Positions 36,281-45,230 of a stretch of 64,000 bases of DNA are shown in pieces; the stretch's first letter is position 1, and each line of letters opens with the position of its first letter. Made by a program: the position numbers and the translations under genes. The notes under the pieces were generated by a model. That model saw nothing but the letters and a program-made list of their open reading frames with translations, made no database searches and had not been told where the DNA came from. Source of the stretch: JAGNNV01 sp031412915 (GTDB taxonomy: Bacteria; Acidobacteriota; Vicinamibacteria; Fen-336; JAGNNV01); NCBI GenBank assembly GCA_031412915.1, contig JANODX010000038.1, forward strand, positions 1-64,000. Reading direction: 5' to 3'.

Positions 36281-37801
36281 CTAGTTCTTCGAGACGCCTT
36301 CAACGGCCCGACAGGCTGCGGCGGCGCAGGTCTTGAAAGCATTCACTCGTTCGGACCGTCTTGCCAACGCCGAAGGGGAAAGGGTCGCGGCCTGGTTCTC
36401 CATCTGATAGGGGTCCTTCACGAGGTCGTAGGACTCCTTCTCGCCCGTGACGTACTCGACGTAGGTCTCGTTCTCTGAACGCATCCCCGAATACGATCGA
36501 ACGCGAAAGGGCGCGCCTCCGCCGAAGTGTTCGATCAGAATCGACTCGCGCCAGGGGACCCTCGAAGGGTCGGTCGCATGGAGGAGCGGAACCAGGGAGC
36601 GACCATCGCTTCGAGCCGCCACGGTCTTGGGCGCGCCCGCCAGTTCGAGGAGCGTGGGAACGAGGTCCACCAGACCGACCACGCGGTTGAGCGAACGGCC
36701 CGAGGCGATGAGGGGGCCGCGGACGATCAAGGGCACTCGAATCGACTCCTCGTAAGGCGCGTACTTCTCGGCGGGGATCCTGTGTTCGCCTCGCATCCAG
36801 CCGTTGTCGGAGGTGAGAAAGATGTAGGTCTTCGAGATCTCGCCGGTTTCGGTCAACGCCTTGAGCAGGGCCTCCATGGCGTCTTCGACGGACAGAAGAG
36901 ACTGCCTCATCGCCCGGTAGGTGGCATCGATCTCGCGAGCCGCCATGGGCGTAAGCGACGCCGCCTGGTCCCGGAGCGCCTCGGGCTTGTCGCTCAAGTC
37001 AGCTTCGTCGAAGGACGGCTTGCGCGGCGAATGGTCTCCGGGAAAAGCGGCCAGATGGCGATCCGCCGGCTCGGGAGGAACATGCGGCGCGCTCACCGAG
37101 AGCAGCGCGAAGAACGGCCGCCCGGCGGGCCGCGCGGCCGCACGCACGAACGCTTCGAGCCGCGCGCTCAAGACGTCGGTCTGGTAGCCGCCGGCGGACG
37201 CCTCGTAGAGCCTCAGAGATCCGTTCTCGTTCAGAGTGAAACGATTGTTGCGGGCTTCCCGGTCAGACAAGACTCCGCGGAAGTCATCCCAGCCGCTGGG
37301 CACGAATGTTTCCGGGCGCCCATTGGGAAAATCGTTCATGTACTTGCCGAAGAGTCCGGTGCGATAGCCCTGCGCCTGGAGCCACGGACCGATATTCCGC
37401 TCGTCGGAGCCGCCTTTCGACCAGGCCCGGTAACCGCCCTCCGCCCCGTCGTTGTAGTAGACCTTCGTGTTGTGGGCGTACTGTCCGGTGAGCAAGACGG
37501 CCCGCGAGGGCCCGCACAGCGGCGTGCTCGCGATGCTCGAGGTGAATCGCACTCCCTTTTCGATCATCAAGGAGCGAATCCGGGGCATCGATTCGGTGAT
37601 CTCCACACCCGCGTCGTCGAGGAGGACCACGACCAGGTTCGGCCGATCCTTGGGCTTCGCCATGGTCGGCTTCGGCTGCGCGCCGGCCCCCCAGACGGAA
37701 AGGAAGGCGAAGGTCGCGAACAGCAGGCCCCGAACGGGCTTCGCCGCCCGAAGCGGCCCGAAACCGGCGGTCACTCGCGCGATGGGGCTTGTGTCCTTCA
37801 C
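36281..37801 (-). CDS. Exported sulfatase
   Basis: A 506-residue arylsulfatase-type enzyme. CGPSR (Cys96-x-Pro98-Ser99-Arg100) is the site where Cys becomes formylglycine, and Asp62-Asp63 (LLDDAG) bind the metal; TSDNGWMRGEH supplies later ligands. A hydrophobic stretch at residues 25-40 (LLFATFAFLSVWGAGA) acts as the signal peptide. It would cleave sulfate esters from glycans or small molecules in the periplasm. The GTG start overlaps the TGA of the preceding 65-residue exported protein (GTGA). No sulfatase-modifying enzyme is encoded in this window. Confidence 0.9.
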   Translation of the reverse strand: MKDTSPIARVTAGFGPLRAAKPVRGLLFATFAFLSVWGAGAQPKPTMAKPKDRPNLVVVLLDDAGVEITESMPRIRSLMIEKGVRFTSSIASTPLCGPSRAVLLTGQYAHNTKVYYNDGAEGGYRAWSKGGSDERNIGPWLQAQGYRTGLFGKYMNDFPNGRPETFVPSGWDDFRGVLSDREARNNRFTLNENGSLRLYEASAGGYQTDVLSARLEAFVRAAARPAGRPFFALLSVSAPHVPPEPADRHLAAFPGDHSPRKPSFDEADLSDKPEALRDQAASLTPMAAREIDATYRAMRQSLLSVEDAMEALLKALTETGEISKTYIFLTSDNGWMRGEHRIPAEKYAPYEESIRVPLIVRGPLIASGRSLNRVVGLVDLVPTLLELAGAPKTVAARSDGRSLVPLLHATDPSRVPWRESILIEHFGGGAPFRVRSYSGMRSENETYVEYVTGEKESYDLVKDPYQMENQAATLSPSALARRSERVNAFKTCAAAACRAVEGVSKN

Positions 37802-37995
37802 ATCCAGTCGTCGATGTCTTTCCGGACCTGCTGCCCTTGGTGCATTTGCCGGGTCTGCAGCCATCGAATTCCGGCTTGCAGGGAGGCCAGGGTCGCGTCC
37901 TTGTGGTCTTCGCCTGGGGGCCCGGGCTGGGCCAGGCCGGGAGTCGCGAGCGCAAGCAGGGCGACCAGGAACAGGGAAGTGTTACGCCGCGTCAT
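37798..37995 (-). CDS. Small exported protein coupled to the sulfatase
   Basis: A 65-residue protein with a clear signal peptide (RRNTSLFLVALLALATPGLA, residues 3-22) and a mature part of about 43 residues rich in Gln, Asp and Arg, ending in KDIDDWM. GAGG lies eight bases before the ATG. Its TGA overlaps the sulfatase GTG, so both are translated together. I do not recognise the family; it may be a small periplasmic partner of the sulfatase, or a shortened relic. Confidence 0.6.
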   Translation of the reverse strand: MTRRNTSLFLVALLALATPGLAQPGPPGEDHKDATLASLQAGIRWLQTRQMHQGQQVRKDIDDWM

Positions 37996-38087
37996 GAGAG
38001 ATTTCCTCTTGGCATTTTCGAGTCGGGTGAAGAGACGAGGGCGGGTCCGGACTCAGACGGGGCGATGTTAACGAAGGAGGCTCCACT

Positions 38088-39887
38088 TCACTTGAGGCCG
38101 GCCCGACGCCGGTCTTCGGCCACCCTTCTCTCTCTCTCCATCCGCTCCGCTTCCGCTTTCTGGCCCTCGGGCGTGTCCAGCCAGCGTTTGAACTCGCGGT
38201 TGCGCTTCCAGCGCGCCACCGGATCCTCGGTCTGAAAATTGGCCAGCAGGCCCACCTTCGAAACTCGGGCTCCTGACCAAAGTGTGCCCGCGCGGGTGAC
38301 ATCCGCAGGCAGATGATCGAGGGTGACGATGTGCCGGACAGGATCGGCGGTGCGCAACGACTTCTCCTGGGCCGGGGTCACGATGATCAGGAATTTCCGG
38401 GAGGACGAGACCACCGCCCAGAGTTCGCAGTTCTCGATCACGGGAATACGAAGGGTGAAGAGGATGTCCCGCTGCAGCCTGAGGGTGTCGTCGCACACCG
38501 CAATCCTGAGGTCGGGTGTGTAGATGCGCTCGCGCGCGATGTGGTCCAGAAGCTCTTCGGTCGGCTGAGCCAGGCGATAGGCGGGAACAATCGCGCCAAA
38601 CAGAACCAGGGCCGTGCTCAGCACCGAGGCGGCGCACACGGACACGATGGCGCGGGTGCTGGGTCTTATGGCGGTTCCGAAGCAGGCGAGCGAACCGAGC
38701 GTCAGGAAGCCTCGAATCCACTTCACCGTCCATTCCGAGGGTGAAAACGGCGCGGGCAGCATGGGAAAGACGGCAGCGCCCGCGAGCAGGGCTCCGGCCA
38801 GCACGGCCAGGGCTCGGAGCGTTCTTGGGGCGGGCCTGCCGAGGGCGAGATAGGCGCCGATCAGAATGCTGAGCGGAGGAAGAAGGGGAAGGAGGTAATA
38901 GTCGATCTTCCCCCGGGAAAGAGAAAGGGGAACCAGCATCAGCATGGCCCAGAAAAACAGGATGCGAAGAACCTTCGGAGCGTCCGCGCGGAAGGCGAAG
39001 AGCACAGCGGGCGGAGCCAACACCGACCACGGCAGTCCTTCCGCCGCGTAGACGAGGAAGTAGTACCAGAAGGGCTCGGCCGTGTCGTAGGTGGGTGCGG
39101 CGAAGCGCTGAAGATTTTCGCGCAGGAAGAACCACCTCAGGGGTTCGAGACCCTCGCGGAGATAGACGAAGAAGAACCAGCCGAGCCCCACCGCGACCGC
39201 GGTGAGGGCGCCCATGATCCCAAAGACCGTGAAGATCCTGGGGAGTCGTCGCTCGACCAGCGCGAAGGCCCCGAGCAGCGCGCCGAAGTAGATCCACGCG
39301 ATCGGCCCTTTGGTGAGAAAGCTGAGGCCCAGAAGAGCGCCGCAGATCACCAGCCATCGCGGGTTCGATTCGCTTTCGCTCCGGAGGTACAGGAAACCGG
39401 CTGTGAGAGTGAGAAGGGTCAGCAGCATGTCGGACATGGTGAGCCGGGCGAAGCTCACGAACGCGTAACTCGACGCCAGAATCGCAGTGGCGAAGAAGGC
39501 CGCGGCCTGTCCTTCCCCGGACACCGCACCCGCTTCGTCGGGCGCGATCAGCCGTTTCGCCGTGGAGAAGGTGGCCAGCAGAATGGCGAGGGCGATCGAC
39601 GCCGCGACCAGCCGGCCGGAGACAAGACTGACGCCGAAGACCTTGAAACTGAGGGCGAGCAGCCAATAGGTAAGCGGCGGCTTGTCGTAGAAGGGCTCGC
39701 CGCGATAATAAGGAACGAGCCAATCCGACCGCTCCACCATGCCGCGAGCCGCATCCAGGAAGTAGATTTCCGCGCGCTCGATCGGCGCATCCGCAAGGCC
39801 CACCACGAAGGCCGCCGCGGAGAGGGCGAGAACCAGGCCGAGGAGCCACAAGGTGCGCCCGCGGTCAGGAGACGGGTTTGGATTCAA
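38088..39887 (-). CDS. ArnT-like GT39 glycosyltransferase
   Basis: A 599-residue protein with about 12 hydrophobic helices. The first periplasmic loop carries the ArnT-type pattern IERAEIYFLDAARGM followed by GEPFYDKPPLTYWLLAL, in which the KPPL segment is highly typical. The C-terminal 170 residues are soluble and extracytoplasmic. ArnT and relatives add sugars from undecaprenyl phosphate to lipid A or other acceptors; the specific acceptor is unknown. It starts at TTG 14 bases after rlmN. Confidence 0.88.
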   Translation of the reverse strand: MNPNPSPDRGRTLWLLGLVLALSAAAFVVGLADAPIERAEIYFLDAARGMVERSDWLVPYYRGEPFYDKPPLTYWLLALSFKVFGVSLVSGRLVAASIALAILLATFSTAKRLIAPDEAGAVSGEGQAAAFFATAILASSYAFVSFARLTMSDMLLTLLTLTAGFLYLRSESESNPRWLVICGALLGLSFLTKGPIAWIYFGALLGAFALVERRLPRIFTVFGIMGALTAVAVGLGWFFFVYLREGLEPLRWFFLRENLQRFAAPTYDTAEPFWYYFLVYAAEGLPWSVLAPPAVLFAFRADAPKVLRILFFWAMLMLVPLSLSRGKIDYYLLPLLPPLSILIGAYLALGRPAPRTLRALAVLAGALLAGAAVFPMLPAPFSPSEWTVKWIRGFLTLGSLACFGTAIRPSTRAIVSVCAASVLSTALVLFGAIVPAYRLAQPTEELLDHIARERIYTPDLRIAVCDDTLRLQRDILFTLRIPVIENCELWAVVSSSRKFLIIVTPAQEKSLRTADPVRHIVTLDHLPADVTRAGTLWSGARVSKVGLLANFQTEDPVARWKRNREFKRWLDTPEGQKAEAERMERERRVAEDRRRAGLK

Positions 39888-39901
39888 GCGGACCCTGGGT
39901 C

Positions 39902-40966
39902 TCAGGAAGCGGCGGGCAGTTTCTTGAAGTGCAGTTGACCGCAGGCGGCGAGAACGTCCTGGCCTCTCGGTCTCCTCACCGAAACCGGCACACCGGCGTC
40001 GAGAAGAATCCCCTCGAACCTCTCGACCTGCGCCTTCGTCGGGGCGGCGAAGGGAATCGGGTCCGCCTCGTTGAGCGGTATGAGATTGACCTTGCCGTTC
40101 CGGCCTCGCAGGAGGCGAGCGAGGGCATGAGCATGCTCGTCCCGATCGTTGACGTCCTTGAGGAGGACGTACTCGTAAGTCACCCGCCCCCCTCGGGGCG
40201 AGGGGTAGGAGTCGGCGGCGGCGATGACATCCTTGAGCGCGTACTTGTTTTCGATCGGCATCAGCTCGGCCCGCAGCTTCGAGGTGGGCGCATGCAGCGA
40301 GATGGCGAGATTGGGGCGGACCGGCTCCCGCTTGAGTTTCTCCAGGGCGGGGAGAATCCCCACGGTGGAGAGCGTCAATTTCTTGGGGGTGATCGCGAAA
40401 GCCGCGGGGTCCATGAGGATGCGGAGAGCGGCTATGGTGTTCTCATAGTTGAGAAGCGGTTCGCCCATACCCATCACGACCACGTTCCACGGACGCTCGT
40501 CGCGCGGCGAGGCCGCGGCCGCCTCGTCCATGCCGTGGGCCACCTGGGACAGGATCTCCCAGGCCTTCAGGTTCCGCCGGTAGCCGCTGATGCCGGTGAG
40601 GCAGAACGCGCACTTCACCGGACATCCGGCCTGGGTGGAGATACACAGAGTCCGGCGTCGGGTCTCCGGTATGAACACGCTCTCGATGGTGGCGCCATCG
40701 TCACAGCGATAGAGGGACTTGATTGTTCCATCGGTGGAAAACTGCCGGTCGGCCACACCGATTCTCCGGACTTCGTGGTGTTCTCCCAAGGAGGCGCGCA
40801 GGGCGGCCTTCAGGTTGGTCATCTCACCGATGCGGCGGACGCGCCTGGCGTAGAGCCATGAGTAGATCTGGGGAGCACGAAAACGAGGCTCGCCCAGCGC
40901 GCTCATCAAGGCTTCGATTTCGGCCAGGGACATGCCGAAGAGGTTCTGCGCGAGAACGGCGCTCAT
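39902..40966 (-). CDS. rlmN: Dual-specificity rRNA/tRNA adenine-C2 methyltransferase
   Basis: A 354-residue radical SAM enzyme. The cluster motif CPVKCAFC gives Cys115, Cys119 and Cys122, and the C-terminal Cys342 (LAACGQ) matches the methyl-carrying or resolving cysteine. It methylates A2503 of 23S rRNA and A37 of some tRNAs at C2. It lies six bases after queG, another tRNA-modification gene, so the two share a transcript. Confidence 0.96.
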   Translation of the reverse strand: MSAVLAQNLFGMSLAEIEALMSALGEPRFRAPQIYSWLYARRVRRIGEMTNLKAALRASLGEHHEVRRIGVADRQFSTDGTIKSLYRCDDGATIESVFIPETRRRTLCISTQAGCPVKCAFCLTGISGYRRNLKAWEILSQVAHGMDEAAAASPRDERPWNVVVMGMGEPLLNYENTIAALRILMDPAAFAITPKKLTLSTVGILPALEKLKREPVRPNLAISLHAPTSKLRAELMPIENKYALKDVIAAADSYPSPRGGRVTYEYVLLKDVNDRDEHAHALARLLRGRNGKVNLIPLNEADPIPFAAPTKAQVERFEGILLDAGVPVSVRRPRGQDVLAACGQLHFKKLPAAS

Positions 40967-40972
40967 AGGTTC

Positions 40973-42109
40973 TTATACTCGACCTGAGCCGCGACTGCCT
41001 TCTTCGCGAAGCCGGTCCACAAGCCGGTCGCGACCCCAGGCCGCGTGTTCGCGCACGATCGGATCTTCGTCGTTCAGCAGGATTTCGAGCAGGGCGATAT
41101 GCTCGACCGAGCCTTCGTTGCCGATGGCCACGGCCACGTTTCGAAGGAGGCCCCGGCGCTTGGCCCGCTTAATCGGGTTTCGTCGAAACCGTTCCTGAAA
41201 CTCCGCGGGCGAAAGCGACGCCAACTCTTCAAATGGAGGCGCAAAGTTTCGGGCCCTCGGCTCGAACCAGGGGCCGCCCGAGACCTGACGCTTCCGATTC
41301 CACGGGCAGACATCCTGGCAGATGTCGCAGCCGAACACCTGCCGGCCCATCGATCCGCGAAGGCCAGGGTCTATGGAGTGTTTCACCTCGATGGTCAGGT
41401 AGCTGATACATCGCCGAGCGTCGAGGACGTAGGGCTCGGGGAAGGCCTGGGTGGGACAAGCGTCGAGACACGCCCGGCATGAACCGCAGATATCGGTGGT
41501 CGGACTGTCCGGGGCGAGCTCCAGATCGGTGATGAGAACACCGATGAAGAACCATGACCCGAGACCCTGGTTCAGGACGCAGGTGTTCTTTCCATAACTG
41601 CCGAGGCCCGCCGCCACCGCATACGCCTTCTCCGCCACCGGGCCCGTATCGACATAGGCCCGCGATTCGAAAGCGCCAACAACGTCCTGGCCGAGGGTAC
41701 GGCGCAGCGCCTCCAGCCGGGCCCGCACCACCTCGTGGTAATCGTCGCCCCAGGCGTACCGGGCGATCCAAGCGGACCCTGCGGGGGTTTCGGTCGAGTA
41801 GGGGTGGGGCGTGTCGTACTGAAGGGCGGTGACGATGACGGAACGCGCCCAGGGAAAAGCGGTGGTGACATTCGACCGTCGATCGGCCTGGTCCACGAGA
41901 TAGTCCATCACGCCGGCCCGGCCGAGTTCGATCCATTTCTTGAAGTGGGCGAGGACCGGTGGAGCCTGAGGCGGAGCGATCCGTACCTCGTCGAAACCGG
42001 CCTCCCGCGCTCGGCGCTTGACAAGGCCGGAAAGCACCTCCGGGGTCAGTGAGTCTTCAGGCAAGTCGAGGGAGAAGCGGGAGTTCAAAGCTAGAATCTC
42101 AGACTCCAC
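40973..42109 (-). CDS. queG: Epoxyqueuosine reductase
   Basis: A 378-residue QueG. Asp154 (YVDTGP) is the expected catalytic acid. Two ferredoxin-type clusters are complete: Cys208, Cys211, Cys214 and Cys218, and Cys234, Cys261, Cys264 and Cys268. The C-terminus has a HEAT-like tRNA-binding segment. It reduces epoxyqueuosine to queuosine in tRNA using cobalamin. Translation starts at GTG with no Shine-Dalgarno site; TATGCT lies five bases upstream. Confidence 0.96.
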   Translation of the reverse strand: MESEILALNSRFSLDLPEDSLTPEVLSGLVKRRAREAGFDEVRIAPPQAPPVLAHFKKWIELGRAGVMDYLVDQADRRSNVTTAFPWARSVIVTALQYDTPHPYSTETPAGSAWIARYAWGDDYHEVVRARLEALRRTLGQDVVGAFESRAYVDTGPVAEKAYAVAAGLGSYGKNTCVLNQGLGSWFFIGVLITDLELAPDSPTTDICGSCRACLDACPTQAFPEPYVLDARRCISYLTIEVKHSIDPGLRGSMGRQVFGCDICQDVCPWNRKRQVSGGPWFEPRARNFAPPFEELASLSPAEFQERFRRNPIKRAKRRGLLRNVAVAIGNEGSVEHIALLEILLNDEDPIVREHAAWGRDRLVDRLREEGSRGSGRV

Positions 42110-42114
42110 CCGCG

Positions 42115-42120
42115 AGCATA
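42115..42120 (-). promoter_or_regulatory. Putative -10 hexamer (TATGCT) for leaderless queG mRNA
   Basis: On the minus strand TATGCT (four of six to TATAAT) ends five bases before the queG GTG. No ribosome-binding site fits between. Transcription should start at or within the start codon. No clear -35 box is seen. Confidence 0.4.
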
Positions 42121-42161
42121 CTCAAGCAAACAGGACTCCGGGCACAGGCAAGGACTCATCG

Positions 42162-43340
42162 ATGAAACCCGCTGTTCTCAAATCAGCCGCCCGCATGTTC
42201 CTGGCCCTGACGTTCCTTCTTGCCAACCCCGAGGTCGCCCGGAGCCAGGGTCCACCGGCGGCTCCAACCGCCCAGAGTCAGACGAGGCGACCCGCCGAGA
42301 ACAACGTGAAGAAGGCGGCCGAACAGGAAGAAAAGGCGTTGAGGGAAGCGGCCGAAAAGGAACGCAAGGAGGCCGAGGCAGCCGCCAGGGAAAGAGAGAA
42401 GACGACCGCACGTAAGACCGCCGCCGAACCGCAGGCGAAGGTCGAAAGGCCGGTGGCCCCGGTCCAGGCCCCGACCCGCGAGCAGCAACGCATCCAACAG
42501 GCCGAGGCCAAGGCTCGGCTCGAAGCGGAGAAAGCCCGAAAGCGGGAGGAGGATCGCACCCGCGCCCAGGAGGCGAAGGACGCGGAACAAAGGCGGAAGG
42601 ACGAAGAGCGAGCCGGACGCGAGGCCGCCAAAGCCAGAGAGAGCGAGGATCGGACGCGCGCGGACTCATTGCAGAAAGAACACGAGGATCGGGCGCGACC
42701 GACTCCCGCCCCCTACCCGGCGCCCGCGCCACCCACCGGCAACCCGCCGGGCAAAGCCGACGACCGACAGCGGAAGGAATTGGTCAAGCAGCTCCAGAAA
42801 GCCCGAGCTGACCGCGACCAATTGAGCCGGGAAGCCGATGAGGCTGAGCGCCTCGCGCGCGCCGCTCGAACCGCCGCGAACGAGGGCCAGCGCGCCTACG
42901 AGGCGATGACCACCGGACTCGGGATTGAGGATGTCGCGGTTCTGGCGGCGCCGCCCCCCGCGGACGGGACGCCCAGGAAGAACCGTTTCTTGACGAAGGC
43001 GGATGAAAAACAAGCGGCCGCCTTGAAGAATGCGCCCCAGACGACTGCGGATCCGCTTCGAATCGCCCTCGATCTCAAGAGTCCCGATGCCGAGGCGAGG
43101 GAAAAGGCGGCCTTCACCCTCGCCACTCTGGGGCCGGACGCTCAACCCGCCACCCGGGCGTTGATGGCGTCGCTGGCCGATGCGGTTCCCGCGGTCCGAG
43201 TCGCCGCCGCCCAGGCGCTTGGTCGGATCGGAACCGGGGCTTCGGCGGCCGTAGCGCCCCTGACCGCGGCACTCACCGACCCCGATCCCGCGGTCAGGAA
43301 CGCCGCGCAGGCTGCTCTGCTCGCAGTTCAAGGACGCTAG
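42162..43340 (+). CDS. Exported KA-rich coiled-coil protein with C-terminal HEAT repeats
   Basis: AAGGA lies eight bases before the ATG. The 392-residue product starts with a signal peptide (RMFLALTFLLANPEVARSQ). Residues of about 45-210 are Lys/Glu/Ala/Arg-rich and read as a long coiled coil similar in style to TolA domain II. A Pro-rich gap follows, then a second helical segment (RKELVKQLQKARADRDQLS). The last 100 residues hold HEAT repeats (PDAEAREKAAFTLATLG, VRVAAAQALGRIG, VRNAAQAALLAVQ). Function unknown; a periplasmic scaffold is possible. It converges with recR, overlapping by four bases. Confidence 0.75.
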   Translation: MKPAVLKSAARMFLALTFLLANPEVARSQGPPAAPTAQSQTRRPAENNVKKAAEQEEKALREAAEKERKEAEAAAREREKTTARKTAAEPQAKVERPVAPVQAPTREQQRIQQAEAKARLEAEKARKREEDRTRAQEAKDAEQRRKDEERAGREAAKARESEDRTRADSLQKEHEDRARPTPAPYPAPAPPTGNPPGKADDRQRKELVKQLQKARADRDQLSREADEAERLARAARTAANEGQRAYEAMTTGLGIEDVAVLAAPPPADGTPRKNRFLTKADEKQAAALKNAPQTTADPLRIALDLKSPDAEAREKAAFTLATLGPDAQPATRALMASLADAVPAVRVAAAQALGRIGTGASAAVAPLTAALTDPDPAVRNAAQAALLAVQGR

Positions 43341-43933
43341 AACTCGCGCCGCCCTTCGAGGGCGCGGGTCATGGTGACTTCGTCCGCCCACTCGAGATCG
43401 GACCCCGCGGGAATGCCGGTGGCGATCCGCGTGACTTTCACGCCGAGCGTTCTGAGAAGTCTCGCGAGATAGATCGCGGTCGCCTCGCCTTCCACGGTGG
43501 GTGAGGTCGCGAGAATCACCTCCGTGGCCAGACCCTCGCGCACCCGATCAAGAAGACCCTGAATTCGAAGCTCATCCGGCCCTATCCCCTGGATCGGCGA
43601 AAGGGCGCCATGGAGAACGTGATAGCGGCCACGGTAACCCCCGCTGCGGTCGACGGCCATGATGTTTCCCGGTTCTTCGACAACACAGACGAGAGCATCG
43701 ACTCGCGAAGGATCCGTGCAAATCAGGCACACCGGCCGATCCGTGAACGCGTTGCATCGCTCGCACAGGCCGATGCTCTTGGACAGGGTCTCAATGGCCA
43801 GGGCCAGGCGGCGGTTGTCCTCGACGCCCGACTTGAGCAGAAAAAAGGCCACCCGCTGCGCCGATTTGGGACCGAGGCCCGGGAGCCTGCGCAACTCGGC
43901 GATCAGTTTTGCGATGGGTTCTGGATAGTCCAT
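43337..43933 (-). CDS. recR: Recombination protein RecR
   Basis: A 198-residue RecR of usual length. Helix-hairpin-helix RLPGLGPKSAQRVAF is near residue 17, the zinc finger has Cys57, Cys60, Cys69 and Cys72, and the Toprim domain contains VCVVEEPGNIMAVDRSG. With RecF and RecO it loads RecA at gaps. In many genomes recR follows dnaX and a YbaB gene; here it stands alone facing the HEAT-repeat gene. Confidence 0.97.
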   Translation of the reverse strand: MDYPEPIAKLIAELRRLPGLGPKSAQRVAFFLLKSGVEDNRRLALAIETLSKSIGLCERCNAFTDRPVCLICTDPSRVDALVCVVEEPGNIMAVDRSGGYRGRYHVLHGALSPIQGIGPDELRIQGLLDRVREGLATEVILATSPTVEGEATAIYLARLLRTLGVKVTRIATGIPAGSDLEWADEVTMTRALEGRREF

Positions 43934-44070
43934 TTAGGTTTCGTGGGACTGGAAGTCTAAGGGGCAGGTGTATCCTTTAGCTTGGTCCCATGGCCTTGCT
44001 TTCCCCGCTCTCGAGCGGGAAGGGTCGGTTTTCACCTGGGCCAGAAGTCGCGTTTTTAAGGAGTGTTTGG

Positions 44071-44571
44071 ATGGCAGGGCCCGATATTGTCATGTACGAG
44101 CAGGAGTTCAACCAGATCAAGGGGATCCTGGGCAAACTCCGCACCGACAGCAACGCACGGGTCGTCTTCCTGGTCGACAAGAATGGCCAGCAGATCGCCA
44201 CCGCGGGAGACGTGGAAAACATCGATGCCACCTCGCTCGCCTCGCTCACCGCGGGCAACGTCGCCGCCACCGACGGTCTGGCCAAGCTCATCGGGGAGCG
44301 TGAGTTCTCGATCCTGTTCCACGAGGGCGAGAAAGACAACATCCACATCTCTATCGTGGCCTCCCGGGTCATCCTGGTCGTAATCTTCGACGAGCGGTCT
44401 TCCCTGGGCCTGGTGAGGTTGAGAGTCAAGCGCGCCTCCGGCGAACTCGCCGAGGTGTTCGCGGGATTGCTCACGAAGATGGAGCTCGAGAAGGCGAAGG
44501 GCGCGGCCTCGGAACACGCCACCCCGTTCGCAGAAATCACGGACGACGACATCGACGCTTTGTTCGGCTAG
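44071..44571 (+). CDS. mglB: MglB-like Roadblock/LC7 protein
   Basis: AAGGAG before the ATG decides this start; an upstream ATG at 43990 would add 27 residues not found in the family. The 166-residue product has the Roadblock/LC7 fold (ARVVFLVDKNGQQIATAGD, LAKLIGE, ISIVASRVILVVIFDE). In Myxococcus MglB is the GTPase-activating partner of MglA. It lies 42 bases upstream of mglA, as in that system. A C-terminal tail rich in Asp/Glu (ITDDDIDALFG) is seen. A small palindromic hairpin (CCCGCTC-TC-GAGCGGG) lies in the leader. Confidence 0.85.
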   Translation: MAGPDIVMYEQEFNQIKGILGKLRTDSNARVVFLVDKNGQQIATAGDVENIDATSLASLTAGNVAATDGLAKLIGEREFSILFHEGEKDNIHISIVASRVILVVIFDERSSLGLVRLRVKRASGELAEVFAGLLTKMELEKAKGAASEHATPFAEITDDDIDALFG

Positions 44572-44613
44572 CCCCTTTACGCGACCGAATAGAAGAGCCT
44601 CTAGAAACCGGCG

Positions 44614-45201
44614 ATGACCTTCATTAACTACGCCTCGCGAGAGATCAACTGCAAGATCGTCTACTACGGCCCCGGCCTCTGCGGGAAGACCACGAATCTT
44701 CAACACATCTACGACAAGAGCACGGTGGGAACGAAAGGGAAGCTGATTTCGCTGGCCACCGAAACGGACCGCACGCTGTTCTTCGACTTCCTCCCTCTCG
44801 AACTGGGAACGGTCCGCGGTTTCAAAACCCGGTTTCATCTCTACACCGTTCCGGGTCAGGTCTTCTACGATGCCTCCCGAAAGCTGATCCTGAAGGGCGT
44901 CGATGGCGTGATTTTCGTCGCCGACTCTCAGGAAGAGCGGATGGACGCGAACCTCGAGGCCCTCGACAATCTGGTCACGAACCTGAAGAGTCAAGGCTAC
45001 GATTTCAATACCATCCCGTACGTGCTTCAGTTCAACAAGCGCGACCTGCCCACCGCCATGCCGGTGGAAGCGATGAAGAAGGTGCTCTGCCGAAGGAACG
45101 AGGCGGTCGTCGAGGCCTGCGCGTCCAAGGGCATTGGCGTCTTCGAAACCCTGCGGGCGGTCGCGAAAGTCGTGTTGCAGGAACTGAACAAAGGCCAGTA
45201 A
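44614..45201 (+). CDS. mglA: MglA-type Ras-like GTPase
   Basis: A 195-residue GTPase very close to Myxococcus MglA in sequence and length. P-loop GPGLCGKTT is at residues 19-27, TVPGQVFYDASRK replaces the usual DxxGQ with the MglA-type PGQ, and NKRD (residues 140-143) binds guanine. In Myxococcus MglA sets cell polarity and gliding or pilus motility with MglB as GAP. The pair here should act likewise in polarity; no motility gene is present in the window. Confidence 0.93.
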   Translation: MTFINYASREINCKIVYYGPGLCGKTTNLQHIYDKSTVGTKGKLISLATETDRTLFFDFLPLELGTVRGFKTRFHLYTVPGQVFYDASRKLILKGVDGVIFVADSQEERMDANLEALDNLVTNLKSQGYDFNTIPYVLQFNKRDLPTAMPVEAMKKVLCRRNEAVVEACASKGIGVFETLRAVAKVVLQELNKGQ

Positions 45202-45230
45202 GGGCGGCCGCCCCCAAGGGAGAAGGACGA

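Noticed and set aside
44004..44019. Hairpin CCCGCTC-TC-GAGCGGG in the mglB leader as a riboswitch or terminator
   Set aside because: Two-base loop and no T-run; too little structure for a regulatory RNA call.
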